NCBI GenBank assembly: GCA_002782345.1
Contig: PFHO01000013.1
Location: 679 to 6,567 of the forward strand
Reading direction: 5' to 3'
DNA: 5,889 bases
Source: Candidatus Moranbacteria bacterium CG_4_8_14_3_um_filter_34_16
Lineage (GTDB): Bacteria > Patescibacteriota > Minisyncoccia > Moranbacterales > UBA2206
This document shows, one piece after another, positions 1 through 5,778 of the stretch. Within the stretch, counting starts at the first letter, position 1. Each line of letters opens with the position of its first letter. The position numbers and the translations under genes were made by a program. The notes below the pieces were generated by a model. The model was given only the letters and a program-made list of their open reading frames with translations. It made no database searches and was not told the origin of the DNA.

Positions 1-1467
1 CGAAAAGGTGAAATTGTTTTCCGCCAAAGCCACATCAGTGGAAGTGTCCAAACTCATCGTGTCCTTAAATTCCGTAAAGTCCAAAGAATCGGCGGTAATA
101 TCGCCGGCGGTGATTGCTCCATATCCCGGCGTTGTTCCTCCATGTAAAACTTGAGCAGAAGTTCCAATCGAAAGACGAGTCAAATATCCAGAATCATTGC
201 GATAATAAATATCTCCGACAGCATCGCTTCCCAAGCTCATTATGTTGCTCGCTCCGGAAATAATTCCTCCGGCAATAGTCAAATTATTATCAATGTTAGC
301 GTCCACGATAGAAGTCCCGTTCCATACTCCGGTGATAATTGTTCCCAATGTGGTGATAGAAGATTGTCCCTGATAGCCGGATGAGATATCAATAACTGGA
401 TTTTGTCCACCAGCAGAAATGATCCTGTTGGTGGTTCCGGAAACAGAATAAACCACATTTGGCGCTGTTAGGTCGCTCGCCAAAGTCAATCCGCCGGATG
501 CGTCAAAATCTGTTCCGGCATTGCCGATATTGGAAATGATATGAATATTCATATCCAAATCTCCGGAAGGAGCATAAGCACCGGAAATAGATCCATAAAT
601 CACTCCACCCACTTCCAAATCATTTTTAATATAGACATCGCCATTACCGGCATAAGTTGGATTGGCAGGTGTTGTTTCATGGGCATCGTCTCCGAAATAA
701 ACATAACCGGAAGGATGAAAATATAAATTGACAAAATCATACACATTGAAAAAATCTTCTTCAGGCAATCTTCCTTTGATGGCTAAATTGGAATTGGAAA
801 GAATGTTGGAAATGTTGGCTGTTTCTGTTTGCAAAGTGTCGCTGGTCATAGTGGAAATGGAAGAAGAATCTCTGACATAAATGGTGGAATCAAAATAGGC
901 ATCGTCATCCACTTCCAAATTATCTGAAACAAAAAGATCTCCTCGTCCCAAAGAGAAATGCGAAGGATTGTTTTCGCCTATTCTCAGATAATTTCTGATA
1001 GTAATAGTGCTGTCCAAATCAGCGGAATCAACAGACTTGTCTTTGATAATTCTTGAATTGACTTGGTTGGTTGCTATGTGATAAGAATAAACGCTTCGGC
1101 GCGCCAGTTCGTCTTTTTCCACCGCGTTTTTGGCGATATTGTAATCATAAACAGAATTTTTGTTAAGCGATAAAAAATATATTCCATCCTCAGTTTTTTC
1201 AATTTTGATGGAACCGTCGGCAGATAAAAATTTTAGAGTCTCGTCTTCTTCTCCTTTGACTTGGGAAGAAGGTTTGAGATAATTCCAAAGACCTTTCCAG
1301 TTGTAATCATTCGGTTGGAAAAACCAAAAAAAGTTGAAGATAATCAGAAGAAAAATGAAAAAAATCAAAACGAAAGAAAGAAAATTTTGGAAAGATTCGC
1401 GATGAAATTCAGCAACTTTATTTTTTGGTTTTATCTTTGTTTTTTTTCTCAAAAAATTGTCAATCAT
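1..1467 (-). CDS. Membrane-anchored surface protein with tail-fibre-like modules (N-terminal 489 residues, runs off the left edge)
   Basis: An open frame runs without a stop from ATG at 1467 to the window edge, so only the N-terminal part is present. Residues 1-28 are basic and polar and precede one strongly hydrophobic segment (about 29-50, rich in Phe, Ile and Leu). This suggests a signal anchor with the rest of the protein outside the cell. The exported part is rich in Gly, Ser, Thr, Asn and Asp with almost no Cys. It has related modules at about 176-198 (GDLFVSDNLEV) and 276-292 (GDVYIKNDLEV), a TLGTIITGVWNGT segment at 373-385, and GDIYY...LSIGTSAQVL at 418-441. Motifs of this kind are familiar from phage tail fibres and large patescibacterial surface proteins; that resemblance is recalled, not searched. 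The DNA is visibly richer in G+C (50% at 61-120) than the heat-shock genes (28% at 4381-4440). No enzymatic domain is seen. Adhesion or an envelope-stalk role is inference. The start is chosen because it is the first ATG before the anchor; only a weak GGA lies upstream. Confidence 0.8.
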   Translation of the reverse strand, partial: MIDNFLRKKTKIKPKNKVAEFHRESFQNFLSFVLIFFIFLLIIFNFFWFFQPNDYNWKGLWNYLKPSSQVKGEEDETLKFLSADGSIKIEKTEDGIYFLSLNKNSVYDYNIAKNAVEKDELARRSVYSYHIATNQVNSRIIKDKSVDSADLDSTITIRNYLRIGENNPSHFSLGRGDLFVSDNLEVDDDAYFDSTIYVRDSSSISTMTSDTLQTETANISNILSNSNLAIKGRLPEEDFFNVYDFVNLYFHPSGYVYFGDDAHETTPANPTYAGNGDVYIKNDLEVGGVIYGSISGAYAPSGDLDMNIHIISNIGNAGTDFDASGGLTLASDLTAPNVVYSVSGTTNRIISAGGQNPVIDISSGYQGQSSITTLGTIITGVWNGTSIVDANIDNNLTIAGGIISGASNIMSLGSDAVGDIYYRNDSGYLTRLSIGTSAQVLHGGTTPGYGAITAGDITADSLDFTEFKDTMSLDTSTDVALAENNFTFS

Positions 1468-1525
1468 ATTCTTTGTCCGCTTTTATTTTAACGCAAAAAA
1501 AACATAGAATTTTTTTTACTGCTTT

Positions 1526-1534
1526 ATTATATCA
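1526..1534 (-). promoter_or_regulatory. Extended -10 promoter element for the surface protein gene
   Basis: On the minus strand the sequence reads TGATATAAT, a perfect extended -10 (TG, one base, TATAAT at 1531-1526). Transcription would start near 1519 and give a leader of about 50 nt before the ATG at 1467. The -35 position at 17-nt spacing (1549-1554, GTATTA) is poor, which is tolerated by extended -10 promoters. A run of eight G begins at the outer edge of that -35 position. Supported by motif and location only. Confidence 0.5.
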
Positions 1535-1545
1535 CATATATCACA
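1528..1545. repeat. Two tandem copies of a 9-bp repeat over the -10 region
   Basis: TATATCACA occurs twice head to tail on the plus strand (1528-1536 and 1537-1545); on the minus strand it reads TGTGATATA twice. The inner copy overlaps the extended -10 of the surface protein gene. It could be a direct-repeat operator or simple AT-rich sequence; the sequence alone does not decide. Confidence 0.6.
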
Positions 1546-1553
1546 TAATAATA

Positions 1554-1561
1554 CCCCCCCC
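1554..1561. repeat. Eight-base C/G homopolymer upstream of the surface protein gene
   Basis: Eight consecutive C on the plus strand (G on the minus strand) lie in an otherwise strongly AT-rich stretch, directly upstream of the extended -10 and at the edge of the -35 position. Runs like this are prone to slippage. The copy number given here assumes the assembly is right at this homopolymer. Confidence 0.85.
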
Positions 1562-1570
1562 TGTGGATAA
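1562..1570 (-). promoter_or_regulatory. Consensus DnaA box
   Basis: The minus strand reads TTATCCACA, a perfect match to the bacterial DnaA-box consensus. It abuts the G run on its downstream side and an A-rich tract on the other. No second close match is seen nearby, so an origin is not supported. It could be a DnaA titration or regulatory site, or a chance 9-mer. Confidence 0.5.
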
Positions 1571-1601
1571 CTTTTTTTTGTTTTTCTTTGGGTAAAATTT
1601 A

Positions 1602-1718
1602 GACTTACGCGTTTGCGTTAAAATAAAGCATAAGGCGTGAAATTAAGTTCCTACTAGTTCAAGATTGAAGCACTTGAAAGAGATTATCATTATTAATTTT
1701 TCGTCAAACGTATAAGTC
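1602..1718. repeat. Second inverted repeat, arms 1602-1615 and 1705-1718
   Basis: GACTTACGCGTTTG at 1602-1615 matches GACTTATACGTTTG on the minus strand (1718-1705), 12 of 14 bases. As RNA the arms could pair as 6 bp, one mismatch, a G-U pair and 6 bp, enclosing 89 nt. Inside lies a further 6-bp stem (TTCAAG 1658-1663 with CTTGAA 1673-1678). The left arm overlaps the right arm of the neighbouring 16-bp inverted repeat. No matching RNA family is recognised. Confidence 0.5.
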
Positions 1719-1773
1719 CTAAAATAAAAAATTTTTAATTTGTATAATTTCTTAAAAATATATTCCCTCCACC

Positions 1774-1806
1774 AAAAAAGAATGGATGAAATTTCCATTC
1801 TTTTTT
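1774..1806 (-). terminator. Intrinsic terminator of the heat-shock operon
   Basis: A perfect 13-bp inverted repeat (AAAAAAGAATGGA at 1774-1786 with its complement at 1794-1806, 7-nt loop) begins 40 nt past the dnaK stop codon. Read on the minus strand, the hairpin ends in six U, as expected for Rho-independent termination. The arms begin with A-runs and end with T-runs, so it could work in both directions, but no plus-strand gene points into it. Confidence 0.9.
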
Positions 1807-1846
1807 GATTGATTAGCGCCTAAAATTTCGCCAAATTTTCCGGAAT

Positions 1847-3808
1847 TTATTTCTTATCTTCTTCTTTTTTTTCTTGCGACGATTCTTCCTTAGTCTCAGC
1901 GTCTTTCACCTTGCTGTTTCCGTCCGAATTTTCTTCTTTTTGAGTTTCATTTTGAGGTGAAGAAGAATCTTTATTGGCATTTTCTTGAGCAGACTTATAA
2001 AGTTTTTCTCCGATTTTTTGTGCGGAAAGAGACAACTCCTCCGTGGCCTTTTTTATCTCGTCAATATTATCTCCTTCTTTGATTTTTTTGAGTTTTTCAA
2101 TCGCTTCTTCCACCGGTTTTTTTTCTTCCGCCGTAATTTTTTCTCCGGCATCTCGCAACGCTTTTTCGGTGGTGAAAATCAAAGTGTCTGCCATATTTTT
2201 CGTTTCCACGATTTCTTTTTTCTTTTTGTCTTCTTCGGCGTGCATTTCGGCATCCTTTTTCATTTTTTCAATTTCTTCCTTGGAAAGACCGGTGGAAGCT
2301 TCAATACGAATGGACTGTTCTTTCCCGGTCGCTTTATCTTTAGCTTTCACCGACAAAATTCCATTGGCGTCTATATCAAAAGAAACTTCTATCTGAGGGA
2401 TTCCTCTGGGAGCTGGCGGAATTCCGTCTAAAATAAATCTTCCCAATGTTTTATTATCTGTCGCCATTTCCCGCTCTCCTTGAAGAACATGAATTTCCAC
2501 CGAAGGCTGATTGTCGGCCGCAGTAGAAAAAATTTGCGATTTGGTAGCCGGGATAGTAGTGTTTCTTTCAATAAGCGACGTTCGCACTCCTCCCATCGTT
2601 TCAATTCCCAATGTCAATGGCGTAACATCCAAAAGCAAAACATCTTTCACGTCTCCTTGCAAAACTCCGCCTTGAATGGCCGCTCCTAAAGCCACCACTT
2701 CATCCGGGTTAACGGATAAATTGGGTTTCTTGCCAAAAAATTCCTCCACTGTTTTCACAACTTTTGGCATCCTGGTCATTCCACCCACCATAATCACTTC
2801 ATTGATATCTTTAACTGAGAGTTTGGCGTCTTCCAAAGCTTTTTTGGTTGGTTTTAAAGTTTTTTCAATCAAATCTCCTACCAAGTCTTCCATTTTGGCG
2901 CGAGTCAATTTCATCACTAAATGCTTGGGGCCGTTAGCGTCAGTTGTAATAAAAGGTTGATTAATTTCCGTTTCCATAGCGGTAGAAAGTTCAATTTTAG
3001 CTTTTTCCGCCGCTTCTTTAATTCTTTGCAACGCCAAAGGATCTTTTCCTAAATCAAGACCTTCTTGTTTTTTAAATTCATCTACAATCCAATTGATGAT
3101 TACCTGATCAAAATCGTCTCCACCCAAATGAGTGTCGCCATTGGTGGATTTCACTTCCACTGTATCATCTCCCACTTCCAAAATAGAAACATCAAAAGTT
3201 CCTCCGCCCAAATCGTAAACAACAATTTTTTCATCTTTTCCGGCAGATCCATTTTTAGCCGATTTCCCAAAACCATAAGCCAAAGCGGCCGCTGTGGGTT
3301 CGTTGATAATTCGTCTCACTTTAAGTCCGGCGATTTCACCCGCTTCTTTGGTGGCTTTTCGCTGAGAGTCGTCAAAATAAGCAGGAACGGTGATGACCGC
3401 CTCTTCAATTTTTTCTCCCAACTTTTCTTCCACGTCCGCTTTAAGTTTTCCCAAAATCATAGCGGAAATTTCTTGCGGAGTATATTCCTTTTCACCCATT
3501 TTCACCTTCATTCCGCTATTGGATTTTTGAATTTTATACGGTAAAAGTTTCAAATCTCTTTGCACTTCTTCATCCTCAAAAGCCCTTCCAATTAAACGTT
3601 TAATGGAAAATAAAGTATTTTCCGGATTGGTTACTGCTTGACGTTTCGCTAAAAGTCCCACTAATGTTTCTCCCGATTTGGAAATCGCCACCATTGAAGG
3701 AGTAGTTCTGGCGCCTTCTTTATTTTCCACAATCTCCGGACTTCCTCCTTCCACCACCGCCATAGCGGAATTAGTTGTCCCAAGATCAATTCCAAGTATT
3801 TTTGACAT
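1847..3808 (-). CDS. dnaK: Molecular chaperone DnaK (Hsp70)
   Basis: DnaK is a cytoplasmic Hsp70 that binds exposed hydrophobic peptide segments in an ATP-driven cycle with DnaJ and GrpE. The 653-residue product is full length for the family. The ATPase domain shows phosphate-1 GIDLGTTNS (6-14), K70, INEPTAAALAYG (168-179), phosphate-2 VYDLGGGTFD (197-206) and the adenosine motif VGGMTRMP (341-348). The conserved linker DVLLLDVTPLTLG is at 389-401. The substrate-binding beta domain follows (about 402-510), then a helical lid and a low-complexity charged tail (about 607-653) ending EEDKK. No key residue is missing. The ATG at 3808 aligns with the usual MSKI(L/I)GIDLG start. The preceding bases are A-rich with no clear Shine-Dalgarno sequence. 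It is the last gene of the operon, 99 nt after the Nudix-grpE gene and followed by a strong terminator. No dnaJ follows, so that co-chaperone must be encoded elsewhere. Confidence 0.98.
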   Translation of the reverse strand: MSKILGIDLGTTNSAMAVVEGGSPEIVENKEGARTTPSMVAISKSGETLVGLLAKRQAVTNPENTLFSIKRLIGRAFEDEEVQRDLKLLPYKIQKSNSGMKVKMGEKEYTPQEISAMILGKLKADVEEKLGEKIEEAVITVPAYFDDSQRKATKEAGEIAGLKVRRIINEPTAAALAYGFGKSAKNGSAGKDEKIVVYDLGGGTFDVSILEVGDDTVEVKSTNGDTHLGGDDFDQVIINWIVDEFKKQEGLDLGKDPLALQRIKEAAEKAKIELSTAMETEINQPFITTDANGPKHLVMKLTRAKMEDLVGDLIEKTLKPTKKALEDAKLSVKDINEVIMVGGMTRMPKVVKTVEEFFGKKPNLSVNPDEVVALGAAIQGGVLQGDVKDVLLLDVTPLTLGIETMGGVRTSLIERNTTIPATKSQIFSTAADNQPSVEIHVLQGEREMATDNKTLGRFILDGIPPAPRGIPQIEVSFDIDANGILSVKAKDKATGKEQSIRIEASTGLSKEEIEKMKKDAEMHAEEDKKKKEIVETKNMADTLIFTTEKALRDAGEKITAEEKKPVEEAIEKLKKIKEGDNIDEIKKATEELSLSAQKIGEKLYKSAQENANKDSSSPQNETQKEENSDGNSKVKDAETKEESSQEKKEEDKK

Positions 3809-3825
3809 ATTTTTTTCTTATTAGA

Positions 3826-3852
3826 CATTGTCTTTTTCTAATTTAGACAATG
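3826..3852 (-). other. Small hairpin in the leader between Nudix-grpE and dnaK
   Basis: CATTGTCT (3826-3833) and AGACAATG (3845-3852) form an 8-bp stem with an 11-nt AT-rich loop, about 18 nt upstream of the dnaK ATG. A competing 5-bp pairing exists (TTAGA 3821-3825 with TCTAA 3837-3841). No U run follows on the minus strand, so it is not a classical terminator. It could be an RNA processing or stability element; no role can be assigned. Confidence 0.45.
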
Positions 3853-3907
3853 CTTAATAAATTTGTTTAAATTATTAATTTCAAAAATTTTCTCAATTTT
3901 TTTCACT

Positions 3908-4819
3908 TTATTCTACAATCACTCTGGCCGGACGGACAACTCTTTCTTTCATTTTATACCCTCTGCTCAAAACTTCCTTAATTTTCCCTTTAGATGTCGC
4001 TTTTGTAATATCATTTTTTTCATTCTCAATAGATTTTTTGTCTTCAATCGCTTCATGAATTTGCGGATCAAACTCATCCCCCTTTTTAACTTCAATTTGC
4101 AAAAGACCATTATCTTGCAAAACTTTTTCCAACTGCTTTTGGATATACATTATTCCCGTTACCCAAGCTTCATTTTCTTGTTTTTCGGGAATATGTTTGG
4201 TAGCGGAATGAAAATTATCCAAAATTGGCAAAATTTCTAAAATCAAATTTAAATTGGCGTAAAAAATAATATCTTTGGAATTTTCCGCTTGTCTTTTTTT
4301 GTAATTTTCAAAATCCGCTATCGCTCTTTTCCAACCAGAAAGAGATTTTTTCAACTCAATCAATTCTTTGGCTTTTTTAACAGATTCCTTTTTGTCTCTT
4401 TCAAAATCATCATCATTAAATTTTTCAATCGCTTTATCCATTTCCAACCATTCAAATTTTTCATGCTCGTCAGATAATTTAATTTCTCCGGATTTGTAAT
4501 AAGCCAAAAATCTTAGTCCCTTTCCATTTACCAACATTTCCTTTCCGTCAAAACCAATTTTCTTTTCATATTTTTTGGGAAAATCAAAAGCATACAAAAT
4601 TGAATCAATTTCTATCTCAATTTTATTTCCTAATTCCTCTTTGATTTCCCGTAAAAAACATTCTTCAATACCCTCTCCTTCTTCCAATCTTCCTCCCGGA
4701 AGATCATATTTTTTTGGACCATTTTTGTCGCTTTTTGATCTTTTTAAAACCAAAACTTGACCCAAATCGTTCACGACCACTCCCTTGATAGTTAATTCAA
4801 AAAAATTGTTATTTTCCAT
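3908..4819 (-). CDS. grpE: Nudix hydrolase-GrpE fusion protein (nucleotide exchange factor for DnaK)
   Basis: The 303-residue product joins two domains in one uninterrupted frame. Residues 1 to about 135 are a Nudix fold with a near-perfect Nudix box (G43 x5 E49 x7 R57-E58-I59 x E61-E62 x G64); E58, E61 and E62 would bind the metal. Such domains hydrolyse nucleoside diphosphates linked to another group; the substrate here is unknown. Residues 139-162 are a charged helical connector. From W163 the sequence is GrpE: KRAIADFENYKKRQ (164-177), the helical-bundle region LEILPILDNF (194-203), the beta-domain motif GDEFDPQIHEAI (247-258) and RGYKMKERVVRPARVIV (286-302). GrpE releases ADP from DnaK. 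The long N-terminal helix of ordinary GrpE is shortened and the Nudix domain takes its place. No Met lies between about 127 and 224, so a separate internal GrpE start is unlikely. It sits 28 nt after hrcA and upstream of dnaK, the usual grpE position. No Shine-Dalgarno sequence is seen. Confidence 0.93.
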   Translation of the reverse strand: MENNNFFELTIKGVVVNDLGQVLVLKRSKSDKNGPKKYDLPGGRLEEGEGIEECFLREIKEELGNKIEIEIDSILYAFDFPKKYEKKIGFDGKEMLVNGKGLRFLAYYKSGEIKLSDEHEKFEWLEMDKAIEKFNDDDFERDKKESVKKAKELIELKKSLSGWKRAIADFENYKKRQAENSKDIIFYANLNLILEILPILDNFHSATKHIPEKQENEAWVTGIMYIQKQLEKVLQDNGLLQIEVKKGDEFDPQIHEAIEDKKSIENEKNDITKATSKGKIKEVLSRGYKMKERVVRPARVIVE

Positions 4820-4847
4820 TTTTTATTTTAAATTTACCTAATTAATT

Positions 4848-5600
4848 TTATTCCATAGAGAGACTTGCGCCCTTTATTATCATAAAAATAGCCATTGAAC
4901 TGCCCAAAAGACTTCTGACATAATCCAAAAGAGATTTATTCTTGGCATATTTCATTCTTTTGGGACCAACAATCGCCAGCACTCCCCTTTCACCGTTTTT
5001 ATTTGTGTATGGACTGACTACCATTGAACAATTGGAAATTTCCTTGATCGGATTTTCCTTGCCGATAAAAATTTTTGTCTCCCCGTCTTTCATTTTGGAA
5101 AGAATTGAATCAATATTTTCGTCTATATAATCCAAAGCCTCCACAATTCGGCAAAACTCGTCTATATTTTTAAATTCTGGATTTTCTAAAAGCTCGCTCA
5201 TTCCAAAATCAAAAAATTCTTTTTCTGATCCGCTAATCGCTAAACTACCGGAAAATGAAGAAAGAAGTTTGGCGGTTGTTCTGGAAATTCTTTTGTTTTG
5301 AGCTTTGAGTTTCAAAACTTCCGCTTGAAGTTTTTTTTGGTCAGCCAAACTTAATTCTTGTTCTCCCATTATTTTTTCCACAAAAAAACGATAAGCTTTG
5401 TCAGTGGGAATGCGACCGGAACTTATATGCGATTGGTAAAGATATTTTTCTCTTTCCAATTTTGACATAACGGTGCGAATAGTCGCCGGACTCAAATCAA
5501 GTTTATACTTTTCAGCCAAAATTTTTGATCCAACCGGAACGGCAGAATTGGTATATTCTTCAATCACTAACGCTAAAATTTTTTTGTCGCGTTTATTCAT
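4848..5600 (-). CDS. hrcA: Heat-inducible transcription repressor HrcA, short form
   Basis: HrcA binds CIRCE operators and represses chaperone operons; its folding is normally assisted by GroEL. Residues 1-75 form the winged-helix DNA-binding domain, with LSPATIRTVMSKLE (36-49) and the wing signature SHISSGRIPTDKAYRFFVEK (57-76). The C-terminal part keeps the family motifs ENPEFKNIDEF (139-149), FIGKENP (178-184) and GVLAIVGPKRMKYA (206-219). The product has 250 residues against about 340 in typical HrcA. The loss falls between about 115 and 127, where most homologues carry roughly 80-90 more residues including the inserted dimerising domain. The frame is intact, so this looks like a natural short form and not a pseudogene. 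It is the first gene of the operon and lies downstream of a CIRCE, so autoregulation is expected. The start ATG at 5600 fits the usual N terminus; no Shine-Dalgarno sequence precedes it. Confidence 0.95.
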   Translation of the reverse strand: MNKRDKKILALVIEEYTNSAVPVGSKILAEKYKLDLSPATIRTVMSKLEREKYLYQSHISSGRIPTDKAYRFFVEKIMGEQELSLADQKKLQAEVLKLKAQNKRISRTTAKLLSSFSGSLAISGSEKEFFDFGMSELLENPEFKNIDEFCRIVEALDYIDENIDSILSKMKDGETKIFIGKENPIKEISNCSMVVSPYTNKNGERGVLAIVGPKRMKYAKNKSLLDYVRSLLGSSMAIFMIIKGASLSME

Positions 5601-5605
5601 AAATC

Positions 5606-5647
5606 TTAATTATATAAATTTACAATCTGAAGAAAAATTTCACTCAT
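5606..5647 (-). other. Possible 13-codon leader ORF upstream of hrcA
   Basis: ATG at 5647 opens a frame of 13 sense codons (MSEIFLQIVNLYN) ending in TAA at 5608-5606, five bases before the hrcA ATG. It lies inside the predicted transcript. There is no ribosome binding site, and AT-rich sequence gives such frames by chance. Translation coupling to hrcA is only a possibility. Confidence 0.15.
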
Positions 5648-5736
5648 TATTTTATTTTTAATTTTGCCAGCTTATCGTTCGCAATAATTTTGAAACATGT
5701 CAGTCTTTTTTTGATGTTTTTTAATTTCCATCTCAA

Positions 5737-5765
5737 ACTATACACACTCTTTTGGCACTCGTCAA
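5737..5765 (-). promoter_or_regulatory. Promoter of the hrcA operon
   Basis: The minus strand has TTGACG at 5765-5760 and TATAGT at 5742-5737, separated by exactly 17 nt: a strong sigma-70-type promoter. Transcription would start near 5730, leaving an AT-rich leader of about 130 nt before hrcA. The -35 box lies in the spacer and first arm base of the CIRCE, so HrcA binding would block RNA polymerase directly. Confidence 0.85.
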
Positions 5766-5778
5766 GTCCGAGTGCTAA
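5752..5778. promoter_or_regulatory. CIRCE operator (HrcA binding site)
   Basis: The arms TTGGCACTC (5752-5760) and GAGTGCTAA (5770-5778) are separated by 9 nt, matching the consensus TTAGCACTC-N9-GAGTGCTAA with one substitution in the left arm (A to G). HrcA encoded by the first gene of the operon is the expected ligand. It is the only CIRCE seen in the window. Confidence 0.97.

Larger units (their letters stand above)
1482..1627. repeat. 16-bp perfect inverted repeat, arms 1482-1497 and 1612-1627
   Basis: TTTGCGTTAAAATAAA on the plus strand at 1612-1627 recurs exactly on the minus strand at 1497-1482. With one base inserted the match continues outward to a GC pair (1479-1480 and 1628-1629). 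The arms enclose about 114 bp holding the DnaA box, G run and extended -10. No obvious target-site duplication flanks them. The outcome could be a miniature inverted-repeat element, a paired protein-binding site or a cruciform. Confidence 0.7.
1468..1846. other. Intergenic region dense in repeats and regulatory-looking signals
   Basis: This 379-nt gap separates the dnaK stop codon from the start of the surface protein gene. No credible coding frame is seen on either strand. It contains the dnaK terminator, two overlapping sets of inverted repeats, a consensus DnaA box, an 8-base C/G run, a 9-bp tandem repeat and an extended -10 element, each listed separately. The remaining sequence is very AT-rich. 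Confidence 0.7.

Noticed and set aside
151..1491. Plus-strand frames at 151-384, 541-726 and 1261-1491
   Set aside because: They are shadows of the continuous minus-strand surface protein frame, which has a clear membrane anchor and repeated modules.
1681..1707. TTGACG at 1707-1702 (minus strand) as a -35 box
   Set aside because: The only nearby -10 candidates give 13-15 nt spacing and a poor hexamer, and it would sit more than 200 nt upstream of the gene; the extended -10 at 1526-1534 fits better.
1743..1748. TATAAT on the plus strand as a promoter toward the dnaK end
   Set aside because: No -35 at usual spacing, no TGn extension, and no plus-strand gene or RNA recognised downstream before the terminator.
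1985..3544. Several plus-strand open frames antisense to dnaK (up to 159 codons)
   Set aside because: They lie opposite a highly conserved full-length DnaK and their translations are low-complexity Phe/Ser-rich products typical of the reverse strand of Lys/Glu-rich genes.
3863..4240. 125-codon plus-strand frame opposite the GrpE part
   Set aside because: It overlaps the conserved GrpE core and its product is Phe/Ile/Asn-rich without family features.
3908..4340. A separate grpE gene starting inside the fusion
   Set aside because: No Met codon occurs between about residues 127 and 224, and no ribosome binding site is present near the domain junction.
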